Source: a bacterium (GTDB taxonomy: Bacteria > Patescibacteriota > Microgenomatia > UBA1400 > PJMF01). Taken from it: a DNA stretch of 15,070 nt. The stretch is from assembly GCA_017431585.1 (NCBI GenBank), contig JAFRKU010000041.1, forward strand, positions 1 through 15,070, in the 5' to 3' direction. The notes beneath the pieces are model-generated. The model worked only from the letters and a program-made list of their open reading frames with translations, searched no databases and was not told where the DNA came from. Shown piece by piece: positions 1 to 7,101 of the stretch (its first letter is position 1; each line of letters opens with the position of its first letter). Both the position numbers and the translations under genes were made by a program.

Positions 1-40
1 CAAAACTACTACAAATTGCTCCCCAAACTGCCCAAAAGTG

Positions 41-49
41 TGATATAAT
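41..49 (+). promoter_or_regulatory. Extended -10 promoter of the 58-975 gene
   Basis: TGATATAAT is a perfect extended -10 element (TGnTATAAT). The hexamer ends at 49 and the ATG is at 58, so transcription should start at about 56, giving a leader of only about 2 nt. No good -35 box is visible at normal spacing, which an extended -10 can tolerate. The preceding AAAAGTG is also found before the ftsK -10. Confidence 0.65.
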
Positions 50-57
50 ATATACAA

Positions 58-975
58 ATGATACAAAAACTGACGCTCCGCCACCATTATCAGCATCTTA
101 GTGAACTGATGCACGACAATTGGTTGTACCTTTTCAACCAAAATTTTCTGCTCACCATCAGTCTCCTGCTGTGCGGCGGGCCTATGCTGCTGGCTTATTT
201 AGCCGCTTTACCCTGGTGGGGTGCCATCGGTATCAATGTCCTCGCCCTCGCTTGGCTCACCATCGTTTTCACCGGCGTCATCAAAAATCTGCACGCCTTG
301 GCTGTGGATCGCGGCGTAGGCAAATACCCGCAGCTAGCTTTAGAATATTTCCCCCTCGACCTGCCGGTTTTGCTCGCCTACCTCTTGCTCGAATTTTTGC
401 CCTTCGTTTTGGCCATTTTTGCCACCGTCTACGTTACCACTCATCACGGCGACAGTTGGGAAATCATGGTCGTCATCTATGTGTGCCGCTTTTTGATCAG
501 TTGGTGGTGGGGCCTATCCATCGCCCGTATGATCGCCCATCATCAAGATTTTTGGTCAGCGCTGATTGATAGCGGCCTGCTGGTCACTCGCGCTTGGTGG
601 CGCCTGGCCGTCATCACTCTCAACAATACTCTCGCCGCCAGTCTGCTCATTTTTATCCCCATCGTGGGTTGGTGGCTCGCTTTCGATTGGTGGCTTTTAA
701 GCAGTTTTTACTTGGAACATAGGATAAATTTAACCGTTCGCTGGCCACAAGAATCATCAGGCGCCACCCCAAAGAGTCGCTCGAGCAAAAAACTCGCCCA
801 CCAACCAGTCAAAACCAGCCAAGAACTCCTCGCTCGCAAAAAAGCGGCCCTAGCCAAAGCCCAAAAACCAGTCGCACCCCGCCGGCGCACTATTTACGCC
901 GCCAAAGCCACCACCACCAACAAAAAGGCCCCGGTCAAAAAGACTCGGAGCCATCGGCAAAAATCAACTAAATAA
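58..975 (+). CDS. Polytopic membrane protein with a highly basic C-terminal tail
   Basis: Family not recognised. The 305-residue protein has about five hydrophobic segments (roughly residues 28-48, 54-78, 101-127, 133-155 and 184-220), several rich in Trp. From about residue 230 to the end it becomes a hydrophilic tail dominated by Lys, Arg, Ala, Pro and Thr, reminiscent of histone H1-like tails. A tail of this charge is expected to be cytoplasmic and could touch nucleic acid or anionic lipid, but that is inference. The ATG at 58 is chosen because a perfect extended -10 sits just upstream and no Shine-Dalgarno sequence is present. It is convergent with the small gene at 985-1143, with a 9-nt gap that forms one arm of an inverted repeat. 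Confidence 0.8.
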   Translation: MIQKLTLRHHYQHLSELMHDNWLYLFNQNFLLTISLLLCGGPMLLAYLAALPWWGAIGINVLALAWLTIVFTGVIKNLHALAVDRGVGKYPQLALEYFPLDLPVLLAYLLLEFLPFVLAIFATVYVTTHHGDSWEIMVVIYVCRFLISWWWGLSIARMIAHHQDFWSALIDSGLLVTRAWWRLAVITLNNTLAASLLIFIPIVGWWLAFDWWLLSSFYLEHRINLTVRWPQESSGATPKSRSSKKLAHQPVKTSQELLARKKAALAKAQKPVAPRRRTIYAAKATTTNKKAPVKKTRSHRQKSTK

Positions 976-976
976 C

Positions 977-1012
977 CCGCGAGCTTAACACTTTTCGTCT
1001 GGATGCTCGCGG
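977..1012. terminator. Inverted repeat between convergent genes, possible weak bidirectional terminator
   Basis: CCGCGAGC (977-984) is an exact inverted match to GCTCGCGG (1005-1012), an 8-bp GC-rich stem with a 20-nt loop. The loop contains the stop codon of the 985-1143 gene, and the left arm starts just after the stop of the 58-975 gene. The T-runs after the stem are poor on both strands, so terminator activity is uncertain. The exact symmetry and position support some role in 3'-end formation. Confidence 0.4.
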
Positions 1013-1143
1013 TCGTATTTCCGCTCTGCCCACCAGATTAAAACAGTCAGTATCCCAGCTAGCACGAAATTAAAACTAAACTCGGCGGCCAGCATCCACA
1101 GCATCTGCGTTTCCGCAGCGGCATTCATTTCCATGCCTGTCAC
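985..1143 (-). CDS. 52-residue single-span membrane protein
   Basis: A small gene of unknown function. It reads from GTG at 1143 to TAA at 985 and encodes 52 residues: a short polar N-terminus (MTGMEMNAAAETQ), one hydrophobic helix at about residues 15-38 ending in IWWAE, and a charged tail (ERKYDREHPDEKC) with a terminal Cys. GTG is chosen because a textbook Shine-Dalgarno AAAGGAGG (1152-1159) lies 8 nt upstream; the in-frame ATGs at 1134 and 1128 are too far from it. An extended -10 with a plausible -35 lies about 50 nt upstream. It is divergent from the DHH-like gene and convergent with the 58-975 gene. Promoter, ribosome binding site and TM helix all line up, so I think it is real. Confidence 0.7.
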   Translation of the reverse strand: MTGMEMNAAAETQMLWMLAAEFSFNFVLAGILTVLIWWAERKYDREHPDEKC

Positions 1144-1190
1144 TCGCTCCACCTCCTTTGGCGGTTATTAGTTTTTGCAGAACATTGCCT

Positions 1191-1219
1191 ATTATATCAC
1201 ACTTGTACAAATTTACCAA
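1191..1219 (-). promoter_or_regulatory. Promoter of the 985-1143 small gene
   Basis: On the minus strand, TATAAT (1191-1196) is preceded by TGA (extended -10). A TTGGTA -35-like box (1214-1219) lies 17 bp upstream. Predicted transcription start is about 1184, giving a leader of about 41 nt that contains the AAAGGAGG ribosome binding site. Confidence 0.65.
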
Positions 1220-1236
1220 CTTTTCCAAATTGCCCC

Positions 1237-1265
1237 TTGCAATTTGTGTAAGTTTGTGCTATTGT
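1237..1265 (+). promoter_or_regulatory. Promoter of the DHH-like gene
   Basis: TTGCAA (1237-1242), a 17-bp spacer and TATTGT (1260-1265) with TGC before it (extended -10). Predicted start is about 1272, a leader of about 20 nt before the ATG at 1292. It is divergent from the small-gene promoter. The 12-mers at 1202-1213 and 1241-1252 form an imperfect inverted repeat (10 of 12) between the two promoters. Confidence 0.55.
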
Positions 1266-1291
1266 CATTGGCAAGCAACTAGAAAGTATAC

Positions 1292-2092
1292 ATGGCACCA
1301 TCGCTCACGGCCTATCAAGACAAAATTAATTCCAGTCAAAATATTTTAATCGTCTACGGCCGTCAAGCCCATTTTGGCGCCGTAGCCGTCGCCACTTGCG
1401 TGTATCTGTGGCTGCGCGCGCTGCACAAACGTGTTACCATCGTTTCGGCTGCGCCCACCACCGTCGACCTCAGCCACCTGGTGGGCATCAACAAAGTCAA
1501 AAACAAGCTCCAAGGCGAAAATCTCGTCATCAGACTGCCTCTGCCTGCCAGCCAAATTGACAAAGTGGTTTCCGACCTCGATAACCAAGCCGACCGCTTG
1601 AGCCTGATTATCAAACCGAAAAACACGCCCGACTGGCACGAAGGCGACACTCTGCCCGTCAGTTTTCAGCCGGCCACCTACGACATCATATTTTACCTAG
1701 ACGTCCGCGATCTAGCCGATGTAGAAGCCGTCACCCTCGATAACTACCAATTCTGGACCGATCCGGAACACAATATCACCTTCAGCCAATACGACAATCC
1801 CACGCCTATCAGCGCCGATATCAGCGAAGTTTTAGGCAAAAACGTCGGTTTTGCTGCCTATTGGGCTCAATTTTGGTACGCCAATCAAATGAATCCCGAT
1901 GCCGACCAGGCCAGCAACCTCCTCATGGCCATGGAGCGCGAAACCGATGGCTTCAAATCCGGTCAAGCCAGCGCCCTGGATTTTGAATTAGCGGCCTGGC
2001 TCATGCGCCAAGGCGGCCAGCGCGCTCAAATCGACGAACAAGCTGCCGCCGCTTTCGATCCTGCGCACCATCTACCCCAAATCATTGTCTAA
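1292..2092 (+). CDS. DHH-family phosphoesterase-like protein with degenerate catalytic motifs
   Basis: The 266-residue protein follows the order of DHH/NrnA-type phosphoesterase domains. A beta strand and first-motif region lies at 17-36 (ILIVYGRQAHFGAVAVAT), followed by a helix and the strand KRVTIVSA, then YDIIFYLDVRD (130-140) in place of the second Asp motif, FWTDPEHNITF (154-164) in place of the DHH motif, and a C-terminal METDG-like segment, ERETDGFKSG (215-224), followed by LDFELAAWLMRQGG. The first motif, normally HxNxDxD, has lost its acidic residues, and DHH has become DPEH. Asp137, Asp157, His160 and Asp219 remain. The separate DHHA1 substrate domain is absent. I infer a non-canonical or inactive DHH protein; the role is unknown. 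It is convergent with ftsK with no bases between the two stops. Confidence 0.6.
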   Translation: MAPSLTAYQDKINSSQNILIVYGRQAHFGAVAVATCVYLWLRALHKRVTIVSAAPTTVDLSHLVGINKVKNKLQGENLVIRLPLPASQIDKVVSDLDNQADRLSLIIKPKNTPDWHEGDTLPVSFQPATYDIIFYLDVRDLADVEAVTLDNYQFWTDPEHNITFSQYDNPTPISADISEVLGKNVGFAAYWAQFWYANQMNPDADQASNLLMAMERETDGFKSGQASALDFELAAWLMRQGGQRAQIDEQAAAAFDPAHHLPQIIV

Positions 2093-4339
2093 TCAACTCA
2101 AATTATTCGGATCAGACAAGAAGGCATTGAGCGTCTCGCGATTGACATCGCGCGGTTTGCTGCCTTTGGCTGGGCCCACGATGCCCGCTTCGCACAACTG
2201 ATCCAAAATCCGCGCCGCCCGGGCGTAACCCACCGACAATCGCCGCTGGATCATGCTACTGGACGCCTGATCATACTGGGCAAACATCTTGACGGCGTCC
2301 ATAAACAACTCGTCGCGCTCGCCCGTATCACCAGCATCCGCCATGCTGCCGCCACCTTTACCTTTACCGGAGCTCGCCCGGTACTTACTCGTCACGTCAT
2401 CCAAGTAATCCGGTTGCCAACCTTGCGACCGAGTGAAATCCGCCAACTTTTTGGCATCCGCATCCGAAACCAACGTGCCCTGAACCCGAATTGGTTTAGC
2501 TTGATCCGGCGGGATATACAGCATGTCGCCGTGCCCGAGCAGTTTTTCCGCGCCCACTGTATCCAAAACTACCCGTGAATCCATCACCGACGCTACATTG
2601 AAAGCAATCCGAGTCGGGATATTGGCCTTGATCAAACCCGTAATCACGTTCACACTCGGCCGCTGGGTCGCCAGCACCAAGTGAATACCCACCGCCCGCG
2701 CCATCTGTGCCAACCGCGTGATCGACTCTTCCACATCCGAAGGTGCAAACATCATAATATCCGCAAACTCATCAATCACGATCACAATTTTCGGCAGCGG
2801 TTCCACGTCGCTTTTGGCGTTGAAGCCATCGATATTGCGCACTCCGTTGTCCGCCAGCAATTGATACCGCCGGTCCATTTCCGCACACGCCCACTTCAAA
2901 GCGGACACTACTTTGTTCGCGTCCACGATCACCGGAGTGAGCAAATGCGGAATATCTTGATATATCGTCAATTCCACCCGTTTGGGATCCACCAAAATCA
3001 GCCGTAACTCCTCCGGAGAACAGCGAAACAGCAACGAGCACAAGAAACTATTGATACCCACAGATTTACCCGAACCCGTCGCCCCCGCGATTAACACGTG
3101 CGGAAATTTCGCGATGTCACCCACGATTTGCTGACCATTGACGTCAATGCCCATCGCCACCGCCAGCTTACTCGGGTGCTCGCTTAATTGTTTGTTGCTC
3201 AGCATCTTGCGCAACGTCACGAAAGCCGCCCGCCGATTCGGCACTTCAATGCCCACCAACGATTTACCGGCAATCGGCGCCTCAATCCGAATCTGACCGG
3301 TCGGCGCCGCCAGCGCCAGCGCCAAATCGCCAGCCAGAGCCACCACTTTGGACAGCTTCGTCCCCATAGCGATCTCCAGCGCGTACTGGGTGACACTCGG
3401 CCCCCGATTGATTTCCACCACTCGCGCCCGAATACCAAATGAATCCAAAGTGTTTTCAATAATTTGGGCATTAGCGTTAATGTCGCCCCGATCGGCTTCG
3501 CCGCCATCCACCGCCTCAAAAATGTCAATCGTCGGATACTGCCACGGCGGCCGCACCGCCACCGGCTCCTCACCGTCTTCGGTGACAACCGGCACGATTG
3601 GTTCTGGTTTTTTAATTTCTTCCAGCAGGGCAATTTTGGCAAAATTATTCGCCGGCTCCACCGGGGCAGGGGAGAGAGCCGTCTCGCCGGCCTCATCCAG
3701 ACCACCCACTTCTGCCACGCCACCGCCCAGCATCCCATCGTCCATCCCCGTGTGTACCACCTCATTTTTTTCCGGTGTATCAATGTTTTGATGCTCTTGG
3801 CCCACGAAAGCAATCTCTTGCTCGCCTTCGGCGATAATCGGTGCCATCGCTTTTCTCACTTTGATTTCCGTGACTATTTTTTTATACCACTCCACCATAT
3901 CTTTCACTGATACTTGCCACAAAATCAGCAAGCCGCCCACCATCAGCGCCGCAAAAAATAGCCACGCTCCCGGCGCTGTGATCAGTCGCGACATCGTCGT
4001 CCACGCCGCCACGTCCACCCCCGCCCCCGAGCCGTTCTGCCCCGTCATCCCCGTCAGCCCCGCAAAAAACAGCAATGTGCCCACAAAAAGCGGCGGCCGC
4101 GACCAAATCCACGTCGTTTGAAAGCAAATCAGACCCAAATGCAAACACAAAAACGGCAGTACCAACGCTCCCGCCCCAAAATTGAGCACCAAAAAATTGT
4201 TCAGCCACACCAGCAGTTCCCCGCGGCGCAAAAACGACACCATCAGTAACACGCTAGCTACGCACAAAATCACGCCAGCGGCCGATGTCCACACATAATG
4301 ATTAATTTTTTGGTTTTTTGATTTCCTACGTCGCGCCAT
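2093..4339 (-). CDS. ftsK: DNA translocase FtsK/SpoIIIE
   Basis: The membrane-anchored, ATP-driven double-strand DNA pump that clears chromosome ends from the division septum. The 748-residue protein has four N-terminal membrane helices (about 15-36, 43-75, 82-100, 122-143), a short acidic/proline linker (about 165-265), the alpha/beta motor, and a C-terminal gamma winged helix (about 676-732, with ASSSMIQRRLSVGYARAARI). Walker A is GATGSGKS (419-426) and Walker B is IVIVIDEFAD (518-527). The linker is much shorter than in E. coli, as is usual for compact FtsK/SpoIIIE proteins. The ATG at 4339 follows the -10 box TAAAAT by 6 nt with no Shine-Dalgarno sequence, suggesting a leaderless mRNA. 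It ends in TGA. No XerC/D gene is in the window. Confidence 0.97.
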   Translation of the reverse strand: MARRRKSKNQKINHYVWTSAAGVILCVASVLLMVSFLRRGELLVWLNNFLVLNFGAGALVLPFLCLHLGLICFQTTWIWSRPPLFVGTLLFFAGLTGMTGQNGSGAGVDVAAWTTMSRLITAPGAWLFFAALMVGGLLILWQVSVKDMVEWYKKIVTEIKVRKAMAPIIAEGEQEIAFVGQEHQNIDTPEKNEVVHTGMDDGMLGGGVAEVGGLDEAGETALSPAPVEPANNFAKIALLEEIKKPEPIVPVVTEDGEEPVAVRPPWQYPTIDIFEAVDGGEADRGDINANAQIIENTLDSFGIRARVVEINRGPSVTQYALEIAMGTKLSKVVALAGDLALALAAPTGQIRIEAPIAGKSLVGIEVPNRRAAFVTLRKMLSNKQLSEHPSKLAVAMGIDVNGQQIVGDIAKFPHVLIAGATGSGKSVGINSFLCSLLFRCSPEELRLILVDPKRVELTIYQDIPHLLTPVIVDANKVVSALKWACAEMDRRYQLLADNGVRNIDGFNAKSDVEPLPKIVIVIDEFADIMMFAPSDVEESITRLAQMARAVGIHLVLATQRPSVNVITGLIKANIPTRIAFNVASVMDSRVVLDTVGAEKLLGHGDMLYIPPDQAKPIRVQGTLVSDADAKKLADFTRSQGWQPDYLDDVTSKYRASSGKGKGGGSMADAGDTGERDELFMDAVKMFAQYDQASSSMIQRRLSVGYARAARILDQLCEAGIVGPAKGSKPRDVNRETLNAFLSDPNNLS

Positions 4340-4345
4340 TAGTTC

Positions 4346-4354
4346 ATTTTATCA
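4346..4354 (-). promoter_or_regulatory. Extended -10 promoter of ftsK
   Basis: The minus strand reads TGATAAAAT, then 6 nt, then ATG. The predicted +1 is the A of the start codon. The sequence before it, AAAAGTG, matches the context of the promoter at 41-49. No -35 consensus is seen at normal spacing. Confidence 0.6.
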
Positions 4355-4514
4355 CACTTTTGCACAATTTCACCACCACTTTTGTTTTAAGAATTAAGTT
4401 GCAAATTGCGTTGATTATTAGGCGGCGCCTCACAAGTGAAACATTCTGTCACTTTTTAACGATTTTTTAACATCAAACTGATTTAATTTTGCTTTAACTT
4501 TTGTCATTTTTTTA

Positions 4515-4523
4515 TGTTACAAT
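4515..4523 (+). promoter_or_regulatory. Extended -10 promoter of the 4551-5153 gene
   Basis: TGTTACAAT is an extended -10. The region upstream is very AT-rich, with T-runs that could act as an UP-like element, and a weak TTAACT lies 18 bp upstream. Predicted start is about 4530. The leader of about 21 nt contains AAAGGA (4541-4546), a good ribosome binding site for the ATG at 4551. Confidence 0.5.
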
Positions 4524-4550
4524 CAAAAACACGAGCAACGAAAGGACAAT

Positions 4551-5153
4551 ATGATCGATCAAGCCAAACTCGACGCTTTCATGGAGGAAGCCAAAAAAAT
4601 TGAAAAAGGTCACAAACTAGATTTGTCATCTGACGAAGACTTATCCATCGGCATCATGAATTTGATTTCCATCGAAGAGCATTTGTTTTTCACCGCCAAC
4701 AAAACCGGTAAACAATCTTACTACGATTTACTTTTCCAAGTCCGCGAAATGCGCAAAACCCTGCTGAAAGAAATTATCAAAGATTACGAAGGCGAAGTCT
4801 GGTGCATTTCCAAACACTTGCTCGCTGCCAGTATGCGAGTCATGGAAGTCGGCACCAAAGCCCTCGCCACCGATCGCGATCACGCCTACCAACTTTTCGA
4901 GCAGTCGTACAACTTGTACAATTTGTTTTGGGCGCTTAATTTAAAACTTCTGGACGATTCCGCAGCCGCCGCCCACATCACGCCTGCCCAAAAGCAAGCC
5001 ATGCTCGCCGACATTGCCGCCGAAAATAAAGCCGATTCTTCCGCCCTGACTCAAGTGGACACCGCCCACAGCGGCAACGACCACACCGCCACCGGCGTCT
5101 GGCACAAACTCGGCGCCACTTTAAACAAAATGCTCGATTGCTGCCGAGAATAG
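4551..5153 (+). CDS. Conserved all-helical hypothetical protein
   Basis: A 200-residue soluble protein with no signal peptide or membrane helix. Residues about 28-135 look all-helical, with conspicuous segments LSIGIMNLISIEEHLFFTA (31-49), VREMRKTLLKEI (64-75), GEVWCISKHLLAASMRVMEVGTKAL (81-105) and a YNLYNLFWALN stretch (120-130). I recall proteins with these segments as widespread hypotheticals in CPR genomes, but cannot verify it here. Glu42, Glu43, His44, Cys85 and His89 could lie on a bundle and bind metal, which is speculation. The C-terminal quarter is a low-complexity linker ending in a Cys-Cys pair (DCCRE). Translation starts at ATG 4551 behind AAAGGA. The gpsA promoter begins 2 nt after its stop. 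Confidence 0.75.
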   Translation: MIDQAKLDAFMEEAKKIEKGHKLDLSSDEDLSIGIMNLISIEEHLFFTANKTGKQSYYDLLFQVREMRKTLLKEIIKDYEGEVWCISKHLLAASMRVMEVGTKALATDRDHAYQLFEQSYNLYNLFWALNLKLLDDSAAAAHITPAQKQAMLADIAAENKADSSALTQVDTAHSGNDHTATGVWHKLGATLNKMLDCCRE

Positions 5154-5154
5154 G

Positions 5155-5163
5155 TGATATAAT
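5155..5163 (+). promoter_or_regulatory. Extended -10 promoter of gpsA
   Basis: TGATATAAT, a perfect extended -10, then 6 nt, then ATG at 5170. The predicted +1 is the A of the start codon. It begins just after the stop codon of the upstream gene (5151-5153), so gpsA can be transcribed separately from that gene. Confidence 0.7.
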
Positions 5164-5169
5164 AATAGT

Positions 5170-6174
5170 ATGACCAAAGTCGCTATTTTAGGCGCCGGCA
5201 ATTTCGGTTTTGCTCTGGCTTACTATCTGGGTCGCAAGCACGATGACTCGCTTGACATCCATCTTTACAATCGCAATCCCCAAGTCGCCGACTTTATCGC
5301 CGCCACCCACACCCACCCCAAATATTACCCCACCGTCGAACTCTCGCCCGCCATCAACGTCACCAGCGATTTGTGTGCCGCCGTGACCAGCGCCCAAGTC
5401 ATCGTCTTGTGCGTTATCTCCACCGCCTTGCCCAGCGTCCTTGCCGGCTGCCGCGACCAGTTGCGCCCTGGCGTCCATTTGGTCTCCACCATCAAGGCCC
5501 TTGATGATCACACCGCCCGGCCCTTAAGCGAAAGCGTGCGCACGATTTTACCCGATACATCAGTAACTTTCAATGTACTGGCCGGCGGCACCACCGGTAT
5601 CGAACTCACCGGCGAGCAGTATTTAGGCGCCACTCTGGCTTGCCAAAACGCCGCCGACGGCCCCGCCCTGCGCGACATTTTCCAAAGCCCCTACTTGCGC
5701 CTCCAACTTTCCACCGACGTCCCCGGCGTCCAATACGCCGCCAGCTTCAAAAATGTCATCGCCGCTCTTGTCGGCCTCATCGCTGGCCTCGGTTTCACCA
5801 CCGGCACCCAAATCCACGTCCTCGCCCTCGCCAGCGGCGAATGCCAGCGCGTCGCCCTCTCTCTGGGCGCCCAAGCCGCCACTTTTGCCCCCGACTCCCA
5901 ATGCTGGGGCAACGACATGGTTATGAGCGCCATCAGCCCCGATACTTGCAATCGCCACTTCGGGGTGCTTTTGGGCGAAGGTATGCATTTCCAAGACGCC
6001 TGCGACCAAGAATGCCGCTTATCCAAGCCCCCCGAAAGCGTCCACACCCTCGCCGCCTTGGAAAAATTAACCGATTTATCCGCCTATCCGCTTTTGCACT
6101 TTTTGTGCCAATTGCGCGACGGCGCCGTGGCCGCCCACGAAATCATCAAAGTCATTGAAAACTATCCCTCATGA
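5170..6174 (+). CDS. gpsA: Divergent NAD(P)+-dependent glycerol-3-phosphate dehydrogenase
   Basis: GpsA reduces dihydroxyacetone phosphate to sn-glycerol 3-phosphate for phospholipid synthesis. The 334-residue length is usual for the family. The N-terminal Rossmann fold opens with VAILGAGNFGFALA (4-17, GxGxxG). Other family positions are NxxxxYYPxVxLxxxIxVTxDL, STIKAL (106-111, with Lys109 where the family has KGI/KTK), and Lys194-Asn195 in AASFKNVIAALVGL, the catalytic-lysine region. Two motifs depart from the family. The GPSFAxE segment reads AGGTTGIEL (138-146), and the TCxSxxSRNxxxG segment reads SPDTCNRHFGVLLGEG (256-271). I conclude a GpsA-fold dehydrogenase, probably acting on glycerol phosphate, with some doubt on substrate. 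Its TGA overlaps the ATG of the next gene by 4 nt. Confidence 0.85.
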   Translation: MTKVAILGAGNFGFALAYYLGRKHDDSLDIHLYNRNPQVADFIAATHTHPKYYPTVELSPAINVTSDLCAAVTSAQVIVLCVISTALPSVLAGCRDQLRPGVHLVSTIKALDDHTARPLSESVRTILPDTSVTFNVLAGGTTGIELTGEQYLGATLACQNAADGPALRDIFQSPYLRLQLSTDVPGVQYAASFKNVIAALVGLIAGLGFTTGTQIHVLALASGECQRVALSLGAQAATFAPDSQCWGNDMVMSAISPDTCNRHFGVLLGEGMHFQDACDQECRLSKPPESVHTLAALEKLTDLSAYPLLHFLCQLRDGAVAAHEIIKVIENYPS

Positions 6175-7010
6175 GCCACGCCCTCGCTTTAAGCGTTTTA
6201 TTGTCTGCCTACGCTGCCTCCGAAACCTTGTCTTTGGGTCTGGAGCGGCTCATCATCAAGGATCCGCAGTTACCAGCCGCCTTCGATCGTCTCCGCGTGA
6301 TTTTTATCTCCGATATCCACCACGGTTTGTTTTCGTCCCAGCGGCGCTTGCGCCAAATGGTCACTCGCATCAATCGTCTCCAACCCGATTTAATTCTGCT
6401 AGGCGGCGATTATTTACAAACGCGCCATCGCTCTCTGTCCGCTTTGCGCACCGACTACCAGCAGCTCGCTCACATCCTCGCCCGCCTGCATCCCACCAGT
6501 TTAGGCAAGTTTGCGGTTTTGGGCAATCATGATTACGTCTTTGACGAAGCAACCAATCGGGATTTTTTGGCTCAAGCCGGCTTCGAGCTCCTCGTCAACC
6601 AAGGTGTGGATTTGCACCGAGGCGACGCCGTCATTCGTCTCGATGGGGTGGGAGACTTGTGGTACGGCCAGCCCAATTTTGTGCGTGCTCACGCTCACAC
6701 CCCCGCCGCGGTTTTTACCATTTTGCTCTCCCACCAACCCAATTTTATCGATCAACTCACCGCCACCGATGGCGTCAATTTTGTCCTCGCCGGCCACACT
6801 CATGGCGCGCAAATCCGTCCTTTCAATTTTTTTCCCGTCATCCCACGCCGCATTGCCCGTTGGGAGTACACCGTCGGTTTGATCGAAACATCCGCCGCTC
6901 GTATGCTCGTCTCACCCGGCATCGGCAACGAAATTCCCTACTTCCGTTTTTTCTCCCCGCCCAAAATTCACTTACTGACTTTTAAATCCGCACCCCACGT
7001 GCGCGCCTAA
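6171..7010 (+). CDS. Calcineurin-like metallophosphoesterase (YkuE-type)
   Basis: A 279-residue binuclear metallophosphoesterase with the full set of metal ligands in order: DIHHG (Asp48, His50), GGDY (Asp80), GNHD (Asn119, His120), SHQP (His188) and GHTHG (His209, His211). The pattern best fits the YkuE/LpxG-like group that hydrolyses phosphodiester or pyrophosphate bonds of membrane lipid-type substrates; the substrate here is unknown. The N-terminus (SHALALSVLLSAYAASETLSLG) is a weak hydrophobic segment that could be a signal or anchor. The start ATG overlaps the gpsA stop (ATGA), so the two are translationally coupled. The pairing hints at phospholipid or nucleotide-sugar metabolism at the membrane, which is inference from context only. 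Confidence 0.88.
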   Translation: MSHALALSVLLSAYAASETLSLGLERLIIKDPQLPAAFDRLRVIFISDIHHGLFSSQRRLRQMVTRINRLQPDLILLGGDYLQTRHRSLSALRTDYQQLAHILARLHPTSLGKFAVLGNHDYVFDEATNRDFLAQAGFELLVNQGVDLHRGDAVIRLDGVGDLWYGQPNFVRAHAHTPAAVFTILLSHQPNFIDQLTATDGVNFVLAGHTHGAQIRPFNFFPVIPRRIARWEYTVGLIETSAARMLVSPGIGNEIPYFRFFSPPKIHLLTFKSAPHVRA

Positions 7011-7020
7011 CAACTGACAA

Positions 7021-7040
7021 AGTGTCGTTAACGACTGTTT
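7021..7040. repeat. 20-nt palindrome-centred repeat, copy 1
   Basis: AGTGTCGTTAACGACTGTTT, with the 12-nt palindrome GTCGTTAACGAC at its core. It matches 19 of 20 bases of 14417-14436, and the one difference (TTAA versus TTCA) falls in the predicted tetraloop, not the GTCG/CGAC stem. A T-run follows on the + strand (7038-7042), so it may help terminate the metallophosphoesterase transcript. Confidence 0.6.
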
Positions 7041-7056
7041 TTCCCTTGCCACAATA

Positions 7057-7066
7057 GTCACGAATC
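7057..7066. repeat. Short direct repeat GTCACGAATC, copy 1
   Basis: GTCACGAATC occurs here and at 7144-7153, both in the same 144-bp intergenic region, the second abutting the stop codon of the 7155-8381 gene. The function is unknown; it could be a duplicated binding site or remnant of a local duplication. Confidence 0.4.
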
Positions 7067-7101
7067 GCGTCATTTTCCAGGCGAAAATCGGCAACTTACA
7101 T

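Noticed and set aside
3217..3813. Long open frame on the minus strand within ftsK
   Set aside because: It lies in another frame of a gene with clear FtsK motifs, and its translation is Arg/Trp-rich with no recognisable domain; it is a shadow.
4435..4457. AGTGA/TCACT hairpin followed by T-run as a terminator
   Set aside because: The stem is only 5 bp with a 9-nt loop, and no + strand gene ends before it.
5640..6158. Open frame on the + strand inside gpsA
   Set aside because: The translation is almost all Arg, Pro and His, typical of an off-frame reading of C-rich sequence.
2093..6174. Alternative genetic code with UGA as glycine
   Set aside because: ftsK and gpsA both end naturally in TGA, and their proteins have family-typical lengths.
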